From an uncultured Methanoregula sp. (GTDB lineage: Archaea; Halobacteriota; Methanomicrobia; Methanomicrobiales; Methanospirillaceae): a stretch of DNA of 64,000 nt. Each line of letters opens with the position of its first letter. Within the stretch, counting starts at the first letter, position 1. Location: positions 2,357,539 to 2,421,538 of the forward strand of contig NZ_OY763919.1 of the NCBI RefSeq assembly GCF_963667735.1, given 5' to 3'. This document shows positions 24,383 through 33,590 of the stretch, in pieces. Both the position numbers and the translations under genes were made by a program. The notes under the pieces were generated by a model. It was not told the origin of the DNA and made no database searches. It worked only from the letters and a program-made list of their open reading frames with translations.

Positions 24383-26041
24383 TCAGGCTGACGTTGTCAT
24401 GGGAACGATGGTTGCCCCCGGCTCGATATCGGCCGCATTGTGGGTCACGATGATCACGGTCTTGCCTGCCAGGTTCCGGATCACGGCATAGATGGCCCAC
24501 CGGGATTCCTCATCGATCGACCGGGTGAATTCATCGAATACGATCACCGGTGAATCCCGCAGCAGGACCCGGGCAAGGGCTATCTTCTGCATCTCCCCGC
24601 TGGAGAGGTTGTGGCCGTTCTCCCCCACGCAGGTATCCAGGCCGGCATGAAGAGATCGGACGAGATCGTCAAGGCCGGCCTTCTGCGCAGCCGCGATCAC
24701 CTCATTCCTGGCTGCCGCAAGATTCCCGACCAGGATATTGTCATGGATCGTGCCATCGAAGATCAGGGAATCGGAGAAGACGATCGAGACGTACGCCAGG
24801 AGATCGCTGCTGCGGACCGAGGCAAGATCCATCCCGTTGATCATGATCCTGCCGGAATCCGGGGAATAGAGCCGGCAGAGGAGTTTTAAGACCGTGGATT
24901 TCCCGGACCCGTTCTCGCCCGTCAGGTAATTGATCCCCTGCCGGAAATGCCCGTTGAAGTTATCAAGAATGACCCGGTCGTCATACGAGAACGAGACATG
25001 CTCGAACCGGATGTCCCCGTCCCCGCCCGGTGGCAGGGGAAGCGTCCCCTCAGGACCTGGTTCCAGGTCCAGCACTTCGGCGATACGATCATAGGAGGCC
25101 TGGGAAGTCTTGTACGAGTTCCAGAGATCCGAAACCTGCAGGACCGGCGAGAGGAAGAGGGTGGCGTACGCGATGAATGCCGTCAGGGTGCCGATCGTTA
25201 TCGTTCCCTCGAGAACGGCGATGCTGCCAAAGGAGAGGATGAGAAGCGTGGGAACGCTGTAGATGAGCATGGTTGTGGCAGCGCTCAGGGACGAGAGCCG
25301 GATGACCGAGACCGAGGTATCCTTAAATGTCTGGAAATGCCGGTCATAATGCGCATCGGCCCAGCCGGCAAGGCCGAAGACCCGGATCAGGGGAGCGGAG
25401 GGCAGGGTCTCCTTGAGGTACGACTGCAGGCCAGCTTCCGCATCCAGCACCGGCCGCTGGGCGGCTTTCATCCGTTTCCCGAAATATGCTGAGGAGAAAA
25501 CGAACAGGACCGAGGGCAGGATCACGACCGCTGCAAGGAACGCGTCCATGCCGAGCATGATCAGAAGCGGCAGCACGATACCGATGCAGATGACCAGGAT
25601 CTGGGGGATGGTCCGGATGGCGGTCTGGACAATGGTTGTCATGTTGCCGGTTATCCGGGACTGGAGGTCGCCTGTTCTGAATTTCCGTACAAGGGCATAG
25701 TCGGCCCGCTGGAGATGGGAGAATATGCGGGAGGAGAAGGTCCGGTACAGGTCGATATAGAGCGTTCCTTTCACCCGGGCCGAGAGGTAATTGGAGAGCG
25801 CTGAGACAAGAAAGATCCCCGCCATTGCACAGAGGAGCGGGACGAGGAGCCCGGTGTTCTTTGCGATCAGCACATCGTCGATGAGCGACCGCATGATGAG
25901 CGGGCTTGCTATGGCAAAGAGCGTTCCTGAGATACTGAAAAGGATGACTGCCAGGTAGGCAACCGGCCGGGCAGAACAGATCGCAAGCAGGAACCGGTTG
26001 TACCCGTATCCCCGGCCCGGTGTCGTGCCTGCTTTTTCCAT
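24383..26041 (-). CDS. ABC exporter, fused membrane and ATPase domains
   Basis: The 552-residue half-transporter has six membrane helices (~20-320) and a C-terminal nucleotide-binding domain: Walker A GENGSGKST (~378), signature LSSGE (not LSGGQ), Walker B VIVFDE, and H-loop IIVTHN. The Q-loop position reads IVFSDSLIF, so the usual Gln appears to be Ser. There is no N-terminal C39 peptidase domain. Such exporters move lipids, peptides or drugs and work as homodimers. It is followed by the 52-residue peptide gene, which could be its cargo, though a terminator-like hairpin lies between. Start at ATG 26041. Confidence 0.88.
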   Translation of the reverse strand: MEKAGTTPGRGYGYNRFLLAICSARPVAYLAVILFSISGTLFAIASPLIMRSLIDDVLIAKNTGLLVPLLCAMAGIFLVSALSNYLSARVKGTLYIDLYRTFSSRIFSHLQRADYALVRKFRTGDLQSRITGNMTTIVQTAIRTIPQILVICIGIVLPLLIMLGMDAFLAAVVILPSVLFVFSSAYFGKRMKAAQRPVLDAEAGLQSYLKETLPSAPLIRVFGLAGWADAHYDRHFQTFKDTSVSVIRLSSLSAATTMLIYSVPTLLILSFGSIAVLEGTITIGTLTAFIAYATLFLSPVLQVSDLWNSYKTSQASYDRIAEVLDLEPGPEGTLPLPPGGDGDIRFEHVSFSYDDRVILDNFNGHFRQGINYLTGENGSGKSTVLKLLCRLYSPDSGRIMINGMDLASVRSSDLLAYVSIVFSDSLIFDGTIHDNILVGNLAAARNEVIAAAQKAGLDDLVRSLHAGLDTCVGENGHNLSSGEMQKIALARVLLRDSPVIVFDEFTRSIDEESRWAIYAVIRNLAGKTVIIVTHNAADIEPGATIVPMTTSA

Positions 26042-26476
26042 AATGGTCTCCTGCTTCCGGTAGGAGAGCCCGGATTAAAGAGATAGCCCTTCGGCACCGG
26101 GCCGGGCAGACTGCCGGCCACAGGCCCGGTTCCCAAACAACAGGTGCTGCTTCCGTTACGTGTGCAGTCAGGATCCGGAACGAAAACACTGACGCTCCGG
26201 GGGCTTTTGCCCGCACGCCCGTGGCGTCCTGTCCAGCGATAATGCGGTATTACCGGAAGATTGATTTCAGGAAATACCGGGCGCATGCGCCTCCTCCGGG
26301 CAACAGGACCGGTGAAAGGGGAACTATGATTGCAGGATCCGCTGGCACGGGGCCGGACGGGCAGGTGACCCTCGAAGGATTAGATAACCGGAAAAACTAA
26401 AAAAATGGTATCGCGTTCCAGGAGAAAACTGCCTCTGGTTCTGGAGGCTCTCCTGCATGCTGAAACTCTTAAGAGC
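26042..26476. other. Intergenic region between ABC exporter and Lys-rich gene
   Basis: These 435 bases contain a possible minus-strand terminator for the Lys-rich gene: the inverted repeat GCCTC-CAGAACCA-GAGGC near 26434-26453 followed by a T-rich stretch at 26395-26407. Open frames on both strands lack gene-like features. No other structure was seen. Confidence 0.35.
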
Positions 26477-26614
26477 TCACTTGAGCTTCTTCTCGAGCTT
26501 CTTGAGCTTCTTCTTCGCGCCTTCGCTACCAGCAGCTGCCTGCTTCGAGAGCTCTTCTGCCTTGGCCTTCTTGGCCTGGTTCAGTTTTACTAATTGTTTC
26601 TTACTCGTTGGCAT
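26477..26614 (-). CDS. 45-residue Lys-rich small protein
   Basis: Found by eye, too short for usual ORF cut-offs. ATG 26614 is preceded by GAGGTGAT five bases upstream. The product begins MPTSKKQLVKLNQAKKAKAE and ends in KKLKKLEKKLK; it has 15-16 Lys, no aromatic residues, and heptad-like leucines, so it should form a charged helix. Codon use (AAG, CTC, GAG) is like the neighbours. It may bind nucleic acid or ribosomes, but no family is recognised. It lies between the ABC exporter and an APC permease, all on the minus strand. Confidence 0.75.
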   Translation of the reverse strand: MPTSKKQLVKLNQAKKAKAEELSKQAAAGSEGAKKKLKKLEKKLK

Positions 26615-26758
26615 ACAATCACCTCGTTTTGCTTTTGTCTGGTTCTATTTGGCTTTTTTCCTTCTTAAAATATCCCTGTACCGTTGTAGCGGCCAGAAAA
26701 ATGCCGGTTGAACAGGAATCCGTCCGGTGATTCCCGTAACCGTGCCGGGATCTTCCGG

Positions 26759-28153
26759 TCATCCCGCACCGGTCCGATTCCGGTTGCTGCTGTTCTTTGC
26801 CCCGAAGAGAAAATACACAAGAAGGCCGATGAGCATCCAGGCCACAAACCGGAGCTGGGTTATTTGCGGGAGCACCAGGATTAACGCTGCACAGGAGCCG
26901 ATGCAGAGGACCGGGATCCAGGGCATGGCCGGGCACCGGAACGGCCGGTTCCGCAGGGGATCGGTCCGGCGCAGCACCAGGACGCCGATGGCAACGATGA
27001 TGAAGGCTGCAAGCGTCCCGATATTGACCAGTTCGGCGATCACGTCCAGGGGGACGAACCCGGCCAGGAGTGCGGTTACGAGACCGACTGCGAGCGTGAC
27101 TTTGGCCGGGGTCCCAAACGTTGCATGGATCTCGGAGAAGAATGCCGGGAGGAGCCCGTCCCGGGCCATGGCAAAGAAGATCCGGGTCTGCCCGTACAGG
27201 GTGACAAGAATAACGGATGTGATCCCGCAGAGGGCTCCGATCGAGACAAGAGCAGCCCCCCAGGTGATCCCGATCCGGTCCAGCGCAAACGCAACCGGGG
27301 CGCTGGTCTGGAGGAAATCTGAGCAGGGCACCATGCCGGTCAGGACAGCGGCTACTGCCACGTACAGGATCATGACGATGACAACGGACGCGATGATCCC
27401 CCGGGGCAGGTTCTTCTGCGGTTCTTTTACTTCTTCGGCCGCGGTCAGGACCGCATCGAATCCGATGTAGGCGAAGAAGACGATCGCTGCGCCGGCAAGG
27501 ACGCCGCTCCACCCAAAGGGCATGAACGGGTGCCAGTTCACGGCTTCGATATGGCCATAGCCGAGGGCGAGGAAGAGCAGGATCACGGCTACGTTGATGA
27601 CAACTATCAGGGTGTTCAGCCGTGCGCTCTCCTTCATCCCGATGATGAGGACCGCGGTTATGGCAAGGATGATGAGCATTGCCGGGATATTCACAAGACC
27701 CCCGGCCACCCCGGGCGGGTTGACGAGCGGGACTGGAAGAATTATGCCGATATCGGCAAGCAGGCTGACAACATAGGCCGACCACCCTACGGCAACTGCC
27801 GAGATGGAGACCGCGTACTCGAGTATCAGGTCCCAGCCGATGATCCAGGCCCAGATCTCGCCAAGCGAGGCATAGCAGTACGTGTACGCGCTGCCGGCAA
27901 CCGGGACCATTGCAGAGAACTCGGCATAACAGAGGGCTGCAAGGATGCAGATGAGCCCGGAGATAACAAACGAGAGGATGATCGAAGGGCCCGAGTATTC
28001 TGCGGCAGCAACACCGGTGATGACAAAGATACCGGTGCCGACAACCGCTCCGATCCCGAGCAGGACCAGTTCATAGGGCTGGATCACGCGCCGTAAGGAG
28101 TGCTCTCCCTGGCAGTGCTCCATCAGGTGCTCTATGGGTTTTGTCCGGAACAT
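26759..28153 (-). CDS. APC-superfamily amino-acid permease (cationic type), paralogue 1
   Basis: The 464-residue protein has about 12 membrane helices and the APC hallmark near the N-terminus: LLGIGAVVGTGIFVITG (glycine-rich unwound first helix). VPVAGSAYTYCYASLGEIWAWIIGWDLILEY and the PVAFALDRIG and FPxCPxMP-like blocks place it with cationic-amino-acid transporters (CAT type). It imports or exchanges amino acids at the cell membrane. It is about 60% identical by eye to the permease at 31779. The start MFRTKPI is shared with the paralogue's MFRRKPI. Its upstream region has shared promoter site 4, giving a leader of about 190 bases. Confidence 0.92.
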   Translation of the reverse strand: MFRTKPIEHLMEHCQGEHSLRRVIQPYELVLLGIGAVVGTGIFVITGVAAAEYSGPSIILSFVISGLICILAALCYAEFSAMVPVAGSAYTYCYASLGEIWAWIIGWDLILEYAVSISAVAVGWSAYVVSLLADIGIILPVPLVNPPGVAGGLVNIPAMLIILAITAVLIIGMKESARLNTLIVVINVAVILLFLALGYGHIEAVNWHPFMPFGWSGVLAGAAIVFFAYIGFDAVLTAAEEVKEPQKNLPRGIIASVVIVMILYVAVAAVLTGMVPCSDFLQTSAPVAFALDRIGITWGAALVSIGALCGITSVILVTLYGQTRIFFAMARDGLLPAFFSEIHATFGTPAKVTLAVGLVTALLAGFVPLDVIAELVNIGTLAAFIIVAIGVLVLRRTDPLRNRPFRCPAMPWIPVLCIGSCAALILVLPQITQLRFVAWMLIGLLVYFLFGAKNSSNRNRTGAG

Positions 28154-28736
28154 GGTATGCGTTTTCAGAAAACGTAAAAGAGAGATGATCTCACCTGCCC
28201 GCCGGGTTGTATCCCGTTTTGCGGCCGAAAGTTGCAGGAAAGATTCCTTCCCGCAGGATCGTCTCCCCCGGGCCGGGGAACGATCCCGGCCGGAGGGGCC
28301 GGCAGGAAAAACCGGTACCGGTGCACGGATCTTCCCGGGGGCATACAGCGGAATATTGGCAGGAGTTTTGGATAAACACGGCGATGAGTGAAAATTTTTC
28401 TTCAGTTATTCCCGATCTGCGGAAATTATTTTAAAAGGGCTGGAGATTTCCTGTCTTCGCGCTGTCACGGGGATACCAGTCCCGGTGCTATGCCTCTGCA
28501 TTCCCCGTCCCGGGAATTCTGCATCCGCCATGATCTGCTTAAAAAACCGCTGCGGGGTGCCCATACATGCAGGGGGATATCCCGCGATGGGGAGAATGAA
28601 GTGCATCCAGCTCCGGCCAGGGAGACATGGGAATCCCGACAGCAAAGGTATCCTGGAAAACTGCCGGGACACATTCATGGACCGGCCAGGGCATCGGAAT
28701 CGCAATAAAGAAAAACCCTGCCCTGTATTGTATTTT
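28154..28736. other. Intergenic region between permease 1 and TPR gene
   Basis: These 583 bases hold the shared promoter element site 4 (minus strand) and an AT-rich ATTATTTTAAAAGG block at 28427-28440. The TPR reading frame is open from 28485 but its real start is 28737. No other small gene with a Shine-Dalgarno was seen. Confidence 0.4.
28370..28405 (-). promoter_or_regulatory. Shared promoter element, site 4 (before APC permease 1)
   Basis: On the minus strand: CTGAAGAAAAATTTT, CACTCATCGCC, GTG, then TATA box TTTATCC. It matches site 8 almost exactly over CGCCGTGTTTATCC. Confidence 0.6.
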
Positions 28737-29369
28737 ATGACACCAGCAAGTAAGGTTGCCATTTTTTGTGGTTTTATTCTCTTTTTGTTTTTCCTGTGCC
28801 CCGGGGTTACTGCCGTGGACAACCAGGCCGAACAATATTATAACTCGGGAGTTACATCGGTCCAGCAGGGCAGATACGACGAAGCTGTTGCCTTGTTTGA
28901 CAACGCAGTTGCGGTCGATCCGACGCTGACCGAGGCGTGGTACAACCGAGGGGTCGTGCTTATTTACCTGAAAAATTACCCGGAATCCTTAACCTCGCTA
29001 GACAAGGCTCTTGCCCTCAGGCCGGATTTTTCCGATGCCTGGACCTCCCGCGGTATTGCGCTCCACCAGATGGGAAAGTACGATGAGGCGTTAACCTCGT
29101 TTGACAAGGCAATCGCACTCAACATGAACGATGCCAAAGCCTGGAACAACCGCGGGCTTTCGCTCCTGAAACTTGGCAGAAGTTCGGACGCGATCGCCTC
29201 GTTCAACCAGGCGATTGTGCTCAAACCGGAGGATCTCACCGCAAAGAACAACCGGGACAGCGCACTTGCACTTGAGCAGACCCAGGCTTCCCCCCTCCTG
29301 TTTGCCCCCGTTGGCGCACTCGTCCTGGTGGCGGGAATCGCAGTCTGGAGCCGGCGCCGCACCCGGTAA
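28737..29369 (+). CDS. Exported TPR protein with C-terminal membrane anchor
   Basis: The 210-residue protein starts at ATG 28737 with a signal peptide (VAIFCGFILFLFFLCPGVTA), then four tetratricopeptide repeats (~34-170; each with YNRGVVLIYLKNYPESLTSLDKAL-type pattern) and a C-terminal membrane helix (LLFAPVGALVLVAGIAVW) ending in RRRTR. It should sit outside the membrane as a protein-interaction scaffold. A related exported TPR protein is at 44637. Confidence 0.85.
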   Translation: MTPASKVAIFCGFILFLFFLCPGVTAVDNQAEQYYNSGVTSVQQGRYDEAVALFDNAVAVDPTLTEAWYNRGVVLIYLKNYPESLTSLDKALALRPDFSDAWTSRGIALHQMGKYDEALTSFDKAIALNMNDAKAWNNRGLSLLKLGRSSDAIASFNQAIVLKPEDLTAKNNRDSALALEQTQASPLLFAPVGALVLVAGIAVWSRRRTR

Positions 29370-29533
29370 CAATTCTTTTTTATCCAGGATCCGGGCCCGT
29401 TTCAAGGCATCTTTTTACCCGAGCGTGGGGGAACAACCGGTTGATCGTGATTCCGGGAGGAGACATTTCTGTAATTCGACCAAATATTTATTGCCAGCCA
29501 CAGATATTTTAATCAAAATAATATCTTCCGAAG

Positions 29534-31003
29534 TTGGTTTTTACGATATCAGTTCTCTATGTGGATGATGAAGCACCGATGCTCGAACTATTCCAGCGAT
29601 ACCTGGAGAAGTCAGACGAGTTTACGGTAACAACCGCCTCGTCTGCTCCCGCTGCACTTCACCTGCTGAAATCGAATGGAACAGATGCCATAGTGTCCGA
29701 TTACCAGATGCCGGGAATGGATGGCCTTGATTTTTTAAAGCAGGTCCGGGCAACGGATACGCATATCCCGTTCATCATGTTCACCGGCAAGGGATGGGAG
29801 ACCATCGCCATCGAAGCCTTTGAGAACGGTGCGGATTTTTATATGAATAAAAGTTCTTCCGGGCCGGCAAAGTCGCTGTATGCCGATCTGATGCATAAGA
29901 TCAAGATGGCGGTCTCACGAAGAAAGATTGAGCAGGCACTTGTCGAGAGCGAACTCCAGTACCGCCGTCTCTTCGAAACTGCACAGGATGCAATCCTGAT
30001 ACTGGACGGGAAGAGCGGTATGGTTACCGATGCAAACCAGTTCATTATCGATTTGCTGGGATACCAAAAGGAGTATTTTATCGGGAAACATCTCTGGGAA
30101 CTGGGATTCATCCGGGACAAAACCATGGCCCAGACGGCATTTTCCGAACTGAAGACAAAAGGGTATATCCGGTACGAGGATCTCCCGCTCGAGACAAAAG
30201 ACAAAAGAAGCATGGATGTCGAGTTCATCAGCAATGTCTATCCGGTGAATCATCACCTGGTCATCCAGTGCAATATCAGGGATATCACGGCCCGGAAATA
30301 TACGGAAAAGGCGCTTGCCCAGGCCCGGCAGAAGCTGAAGCTCCTCTCCGGCATCACCCGGCACGACATCAACAACCAGCTGATGACTCTCGACGGATTT
30401 CTGGAACTGCTGCACCAGGATGTCAAGGATCCGGCACTGGAATCGTATTTCACCCGGATAAAAGATGCCAGCTCCCGTATAGCCGATATGATCCGGTTCA
30501 CCCGGGACTATGAGCAGATAGGGGTCAGTGCCCCGGCCTGGCTGGATTGCCATACGCTTGTCAATACCGCAGAAGAAGATGCCCAGCTCGGGAACGTCCG
30601 GGTAAAAAACGATCTCCCCCCGGGCATCTCTCTCCTTGCAGATCCGCTGATTGTCAAGGTCTTTTACAACCTGATGGACAATGCAGTGCGGTATGGCGGG
30701 ACTATCACAACCATCCGGTTCTTTCTCGAGGAGCAGGATGGCAATCACGTTATCGTGTGCGAAGATGACGGGGCGGGGGTCGTTCCTGAAGAGAAGGAAC
30801 AGATCTTTGACCGGGGATTCGGGAAGAACACCGGTCTCGGGCTGACCCTGTCCCGGGATATCCTTGCAATCACCGGTATTACGATCCGGGAGAACGGTAC
30901 GCCCGGCAGGGGAGCGAGGTTCGAGATTTCCGTGCCAGGAAATGCATTGCAGGTCCCGGGTACCATGGCGGATTTAAAAAATAACCCTTCAGCGGTTTTG
31001 TAG
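29534..31003 (+). CDS. Hybrid sensor histidine kinase: receiver-PAS-kinase
   Basis: The ~489-residue protein has an N-terminal receiver (D56 in SDYQMPGMDG), a PAS domain (~145-255), a dimerisation/phospho-acceptor helix SGITRHDINNQL with His277, and an HATPase domain with DNAVRYGG, DDGAG and GFGKNTGLGLTLS. It autophosphorylates on His and its receiver accepts or modulates signal. The start appears to be TTG 29534, since no ATG precedes the receiver's first strand and paralogue 47865 starts at the same place. TATA-like AAATATTTATTG is at 29484-29495. Confidence 0.9.
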   Translation: MVFTISVLYVDDEAPMLELFQRYLEKSDEFTVTTASSAPAALHLLKSNGTDAIVSDYQMPGMDGLDFLKQVRATDTHIPFIMFTGKGWETIAIEAFENGADFYMNKSSSGPAKSLYADLMHKIKMAVSRRKIEQALVESELQYRRLFETAQDAILILDGKSGMVTDANQFIIDLLGYQKEYFIGKHLWELGFIRDKTMAQTAFSELKTKGYIRYEDLPLETKDKRSMDVEFISNVYPVNHHLVIQCNIRDITARKYTEKALAQARQKLKLLSGITRHDINNQLMTLDGFLELLHQDVKDPALESYFTRIKDASSRIADMIRFTRDYEQIGVSAPAWLDCHTLVNTAEEDAQLGNVRVKNDLPPGISLLADPLIVKVFYNLMDNAVRYGGTITTIRFFLEEQDGNHVIVCEDDGAGVVPEEKEQIFDRGFGKNTGLGLTLSRDILAITGITIRENGTPGRGARFEISVPGNALQVPGTMADLKNNPSAVL

Positions 31004-31141
31004 AATTCCTTAACGGGCATGTGAGAGAGAAAAGCAGAGATCATCGGACAGGCGGGAGAATTTCTTCAGGTTTTTTTCCGGCTGCCATCCCGGAAACGAT
31101 GAACGGATATATTTTTTCTCATTTTCCGGTTCCGGGACAAA

Positions 31142-31687
31142 TCATTCTGCACCATCTCCCAATCCGGGGATATGGCGGATGGCAGAGATCAGGATGAAGG
31201 CTAGGACGAGAATTAGGAAAAACTGAATAACCGCATGGAGACCCACTGGCCAGAGCATGAGTTCGTACGTCATCGGCACCGGGGGATAGAACAAGACGCT
31301 GCCATCCCGGAGCCCGGCCCGCTGGCCAAGCATGAACAGGGCCATGGAAAGATTATAGAGAATGAATGTGATCACCGACACCAGGGCAGGCTGATTGGTC
31401 CTGCAGGGAGGATTTTTACAACAGAGCAGGGCGATTACGACCGCCAGCGGGAACCAGAGAAAAGCAACAAACCCGGAAAGAATATTTTCAGGAAACCTCT
31501 CCATATGCACAAAAGCCACGCATGCAAGAGAGATGATTGCAAGGATACAGGCAAAGGCCAGCCGCCGGCCCGGAATTCTCTCCCGTTCAAGCACCCGGGT
31601 CAGCTCCCAGGCTACAAACGCAATGAACAGTGCCGGAATCACCACAAACAGGACATAGAAGAAGGGTCCTTCCGGAACATTGGTCAT
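31142..31687 (-). CDS. Five-helix membrane protein, unknown
   Basis: The 181-residue protein starts MTNVPEGPFFYVLF at 31687 (the upstream frame extension is Pro/Gly/Arg-rich and unlikely). About five helices follow (VLFVVIPALFIAFVAWEL, FACILAIISLACVAFVHM, SGFVAFLWFPLAVVIALL, FILYNLSMALFML, FFLILVLAFILISAI). A CCKNPPC cluster lies in one loop. No family recognised. It is downstream of APC permease 2 on the same strand with 91 bases between, so co-transcription is possible. Confidence 0.65.
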   Translation of the reverse strand: MTNVPEGPFFYVLFVVIPALFIAFVAWELTRVLERERIPGRRLAFACILAIISLACVAFVHMERFPENILSGFVAFLWFPLAVVIALLCCKNPPCRTNQPALVSVITFILYNLSMALFMLGQRAGLRDGSVLFYPPVPMTYELMLWPVGLHAVIQFFLILVLAFILISAIRHIPGLGDGAE

Positions 31688-31778
31688 TTGTTGCAACCCC
31701 CCGGTATGTTGATGCCTGGATATGGTTGGATAACGAGGACCCGGAAGAATTTCACCCGGGTCTCCCGGAAGGTACTCT

Positions 31779-33281
31779 TCATTCCGGCCCGGCCGTTTCC
31801 CGGGCCGGCATTGCACGATCGGGCAGGCCCGATACCGGCAGCTCGGGAATTATCCGTGCCGGTGCGGATTCCGCAAGCGGGATTGCGCCGTTCTGCCGGT
31901 TGTTGCTCTTCTTTGCCCCGTACAGGAAATAGACCACGAGCCCGATGGCAAGCCAGAGAACAAAGAGCTGGTGGGAAAGGGTGTTTAGGTGGAAGATCAG
32001 GAATAAGCAGAACCCGATGCAGAGGACCGGTACCACCGGGACCAGCGGGCACCGGAACGGGCGCACGAGTTCGGGCTTCTGGTACCGGAGCACGATAACG
32101 CCGAGTGCAACGATCAGGAACGCAACGAGCGTCCCGATATTCACGAGTTCCGCCACAATCGAGAGCGGGAAGAATCCGGCAACAAGGGAAGTTATCAGGC
32201 CGACAAACAGCGTGACATTTGCCGGTGTGTGGGTTACCGGGTGGACTGCAGAGAGGATGCCCGGCAGGAGGCCGTCCCAGGACATGGCATACAGGATCCT
32301 GCTCTGCCCGAAGATCATGACCAGCAGCACCGAGGTCATGCCGCAGATGGCGCCGATAGAGATGAGTGCCGCAGCCCAGGAGAAGCCGATCTGCTCGAGG
32401 GCAAACGCGATAGGAGCGTTCAGGGCCGCAGGCAGGGTCAGATCCTGCCAGGGAATGATACCGGTGAGGACAATGGCGACAATAACATACAGGACGATTG
32501 CCACGAGAAGGGACCCGATTATCCCAATAGGCATGCTCTTCTGGGGATTTTCTGTCTCTTCGGCCGCAGTGACAACGGCATCGAAGCCGATGAACGCAAA
32601 GAAGACCACCGCGGCACCCGAGAAGACGCCGAACCACCCGAGCGGCGGCAGGAACGGCTCGTAGTTTGCAGGCTGGATGGCGCCGGCGCCGAGCACGATG
32701 AAGAGGAGGATGACAAAGATCTTGATGGCAACTATAGCCGCATTGGCTTTGGCGCTCTTCCCGGTCCCGTGGACGAGAAGGAGGGTGAGGGCAAGAACAA
32801 TGATGATGGCCGGGAGATTGATAAGCCCCCCGTCAGTTCCGATAGGCTGGGAGAGAGCCGTGGGAATCGAAAGCCCGGCTGACGTAAGCAATACGCAGAA
32901 ATACCCGGACCAGCCGATGGCAACTGCCGATATGGCAAGCCCGTATTCCAGGATGAGATCCCAGCCGATGATCCAGGCCCAGATCTCGCCGAGTGCGGTG
33001 TAACAGTACGTATACGCGCTCCCGGCAACGGGAATCATGGCAGCAAATTCCGCATAACAGAGTGCAGCAAAAAGGCAGGCGATACCGGCAATGACAAACG
33101 AGATCGGGAGTGCATTTCCCGCATGCTGGCCGGCAGCAACCCCGGACAGGACAAAGACACCGGTGCCGATGATCCCGCCAATACCCATGATGACCAGATC
33201 TGCTGGCTTGAGCACGCGTTTCAGGCCCGGCCTTCCGGCCGTACCGTTCGGATGCTCCTGGATAGGTTTTCTCCGGAACAT
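31779..33281 (-). CDS. APC-superfamily amino-acid permease (cationic type), paralogue 2
   Basis: This 500-residue paralogue of the permease at 26759 has the same first-helix signature (IMGIGGIIGTGVFVLSG), ~12 membrane helices and a longer, Pro-rich cytoplasmic tail. The paralogue comparison favours the ATG at 33281 (MFRRKPI); in-frame ATG 33311 and 33341 are upstream and also usable. Shared promoter site 5 lies at 33404-33442. The presence of two such permeases within 6 kb suggests duplication with an inserted sensor kinase and TPR gene between them. Confidence 0.9.
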   Translation of the reverse strand: MFRRKPIQEHPNGTAGRPGLKRVLKPADLVIMGIGGIIGTGVFVLSGVAAGQHAGNALPISFVIAGIACLFAALCYAEFAAMIPVAGSAYTYCYTALGEIWAWIIGWDLILEYGLAISAVAIGWSGYFCVLLTSAGLSIPTALSQPIGTDGGLINLPAIIIVLALTLLLVHGTGKSAKANAAIVAIKIFVILLFIVLGAGAIQPANYEPFLPPLGWFGVFSGAAVVFFAFIGFDAVVTAAEETENPQKSMPIGIIGSLLVAIVLYVIVAIVLTGIIPWQDLTLPAALNAPIAFALEQIGFSWAAALISIGAICGMTSVLLVMIFGQSRILYAMSWDGLLPGILSAVHPVTHTPANVTLFVGLITSLVAGFFPLSIVAELVNIGTLVAFLIVALGVIVLRYQKPELVRPFRCPLVPVVPVLCIGFCLFLIFHLNTLSHQLFVLWLAIGLVVYFLYGAKKSNNRQNGAIPLAESAPARIIPELPVSGLPDRAMPARETAGPE

Positions 33282-33403
33282 CGGATGACTGAATAAATCC
33301 ATACCTGACATGAGAGCCGCCGTACCCCGGCCCCCTGCCACGCCCGTATCCGGCCCCGGCAGCAGTTCCCGGGATTATGTATGAGTATTCGGATCGGGTA
33401 TTG

Positions 33404-33442
33404 GATAAATGAAAGGTTGGGTGAAAATTTTTTTTCACTCAA
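33404..33442 (-). promoter_or_regulatory. Shared promoter element, site 5 (before APC permease 2)
   Basis: On the minus strand: TTTGAGTGAAAA, AAAATTTT, CACCCAACC, TTTC, then TATA box ATTTATCC. The T-tract core forms an extended palindrome GAGTGAAAA...TTTTCAC. It is back to back with site 6 for the divergent kinase gene. Confidence 0.55.
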
Positions 33443-33480
33443 ATCCAGCGTATTTTCAAAAATAAAGGCAGATTCTTACT

Positions 33481-33512
33481 GCAAATTTTTTTTCAGTCAA
33501 CGCCTCATTTAT
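33481..33512 (+). promoter_or_regulatory. Shared promoter element, site 6 (before HisKA_2 kinase)
   Basis: The plus strand reads GCAAA, T8, CAGTCAACGCC, TC, then TATA box ATTTATG. Transcription would start near 33535, about 55 bases before the chosen ATG at 33591. Confidence 0.6.
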
Positions 33513-33590
33513 GTGAGAACGGGAAGAAAGAATCCTACCTTCCGGGCCCGTATGCGGGCTTACCAGATAACACGGATGGGGGACACCACC

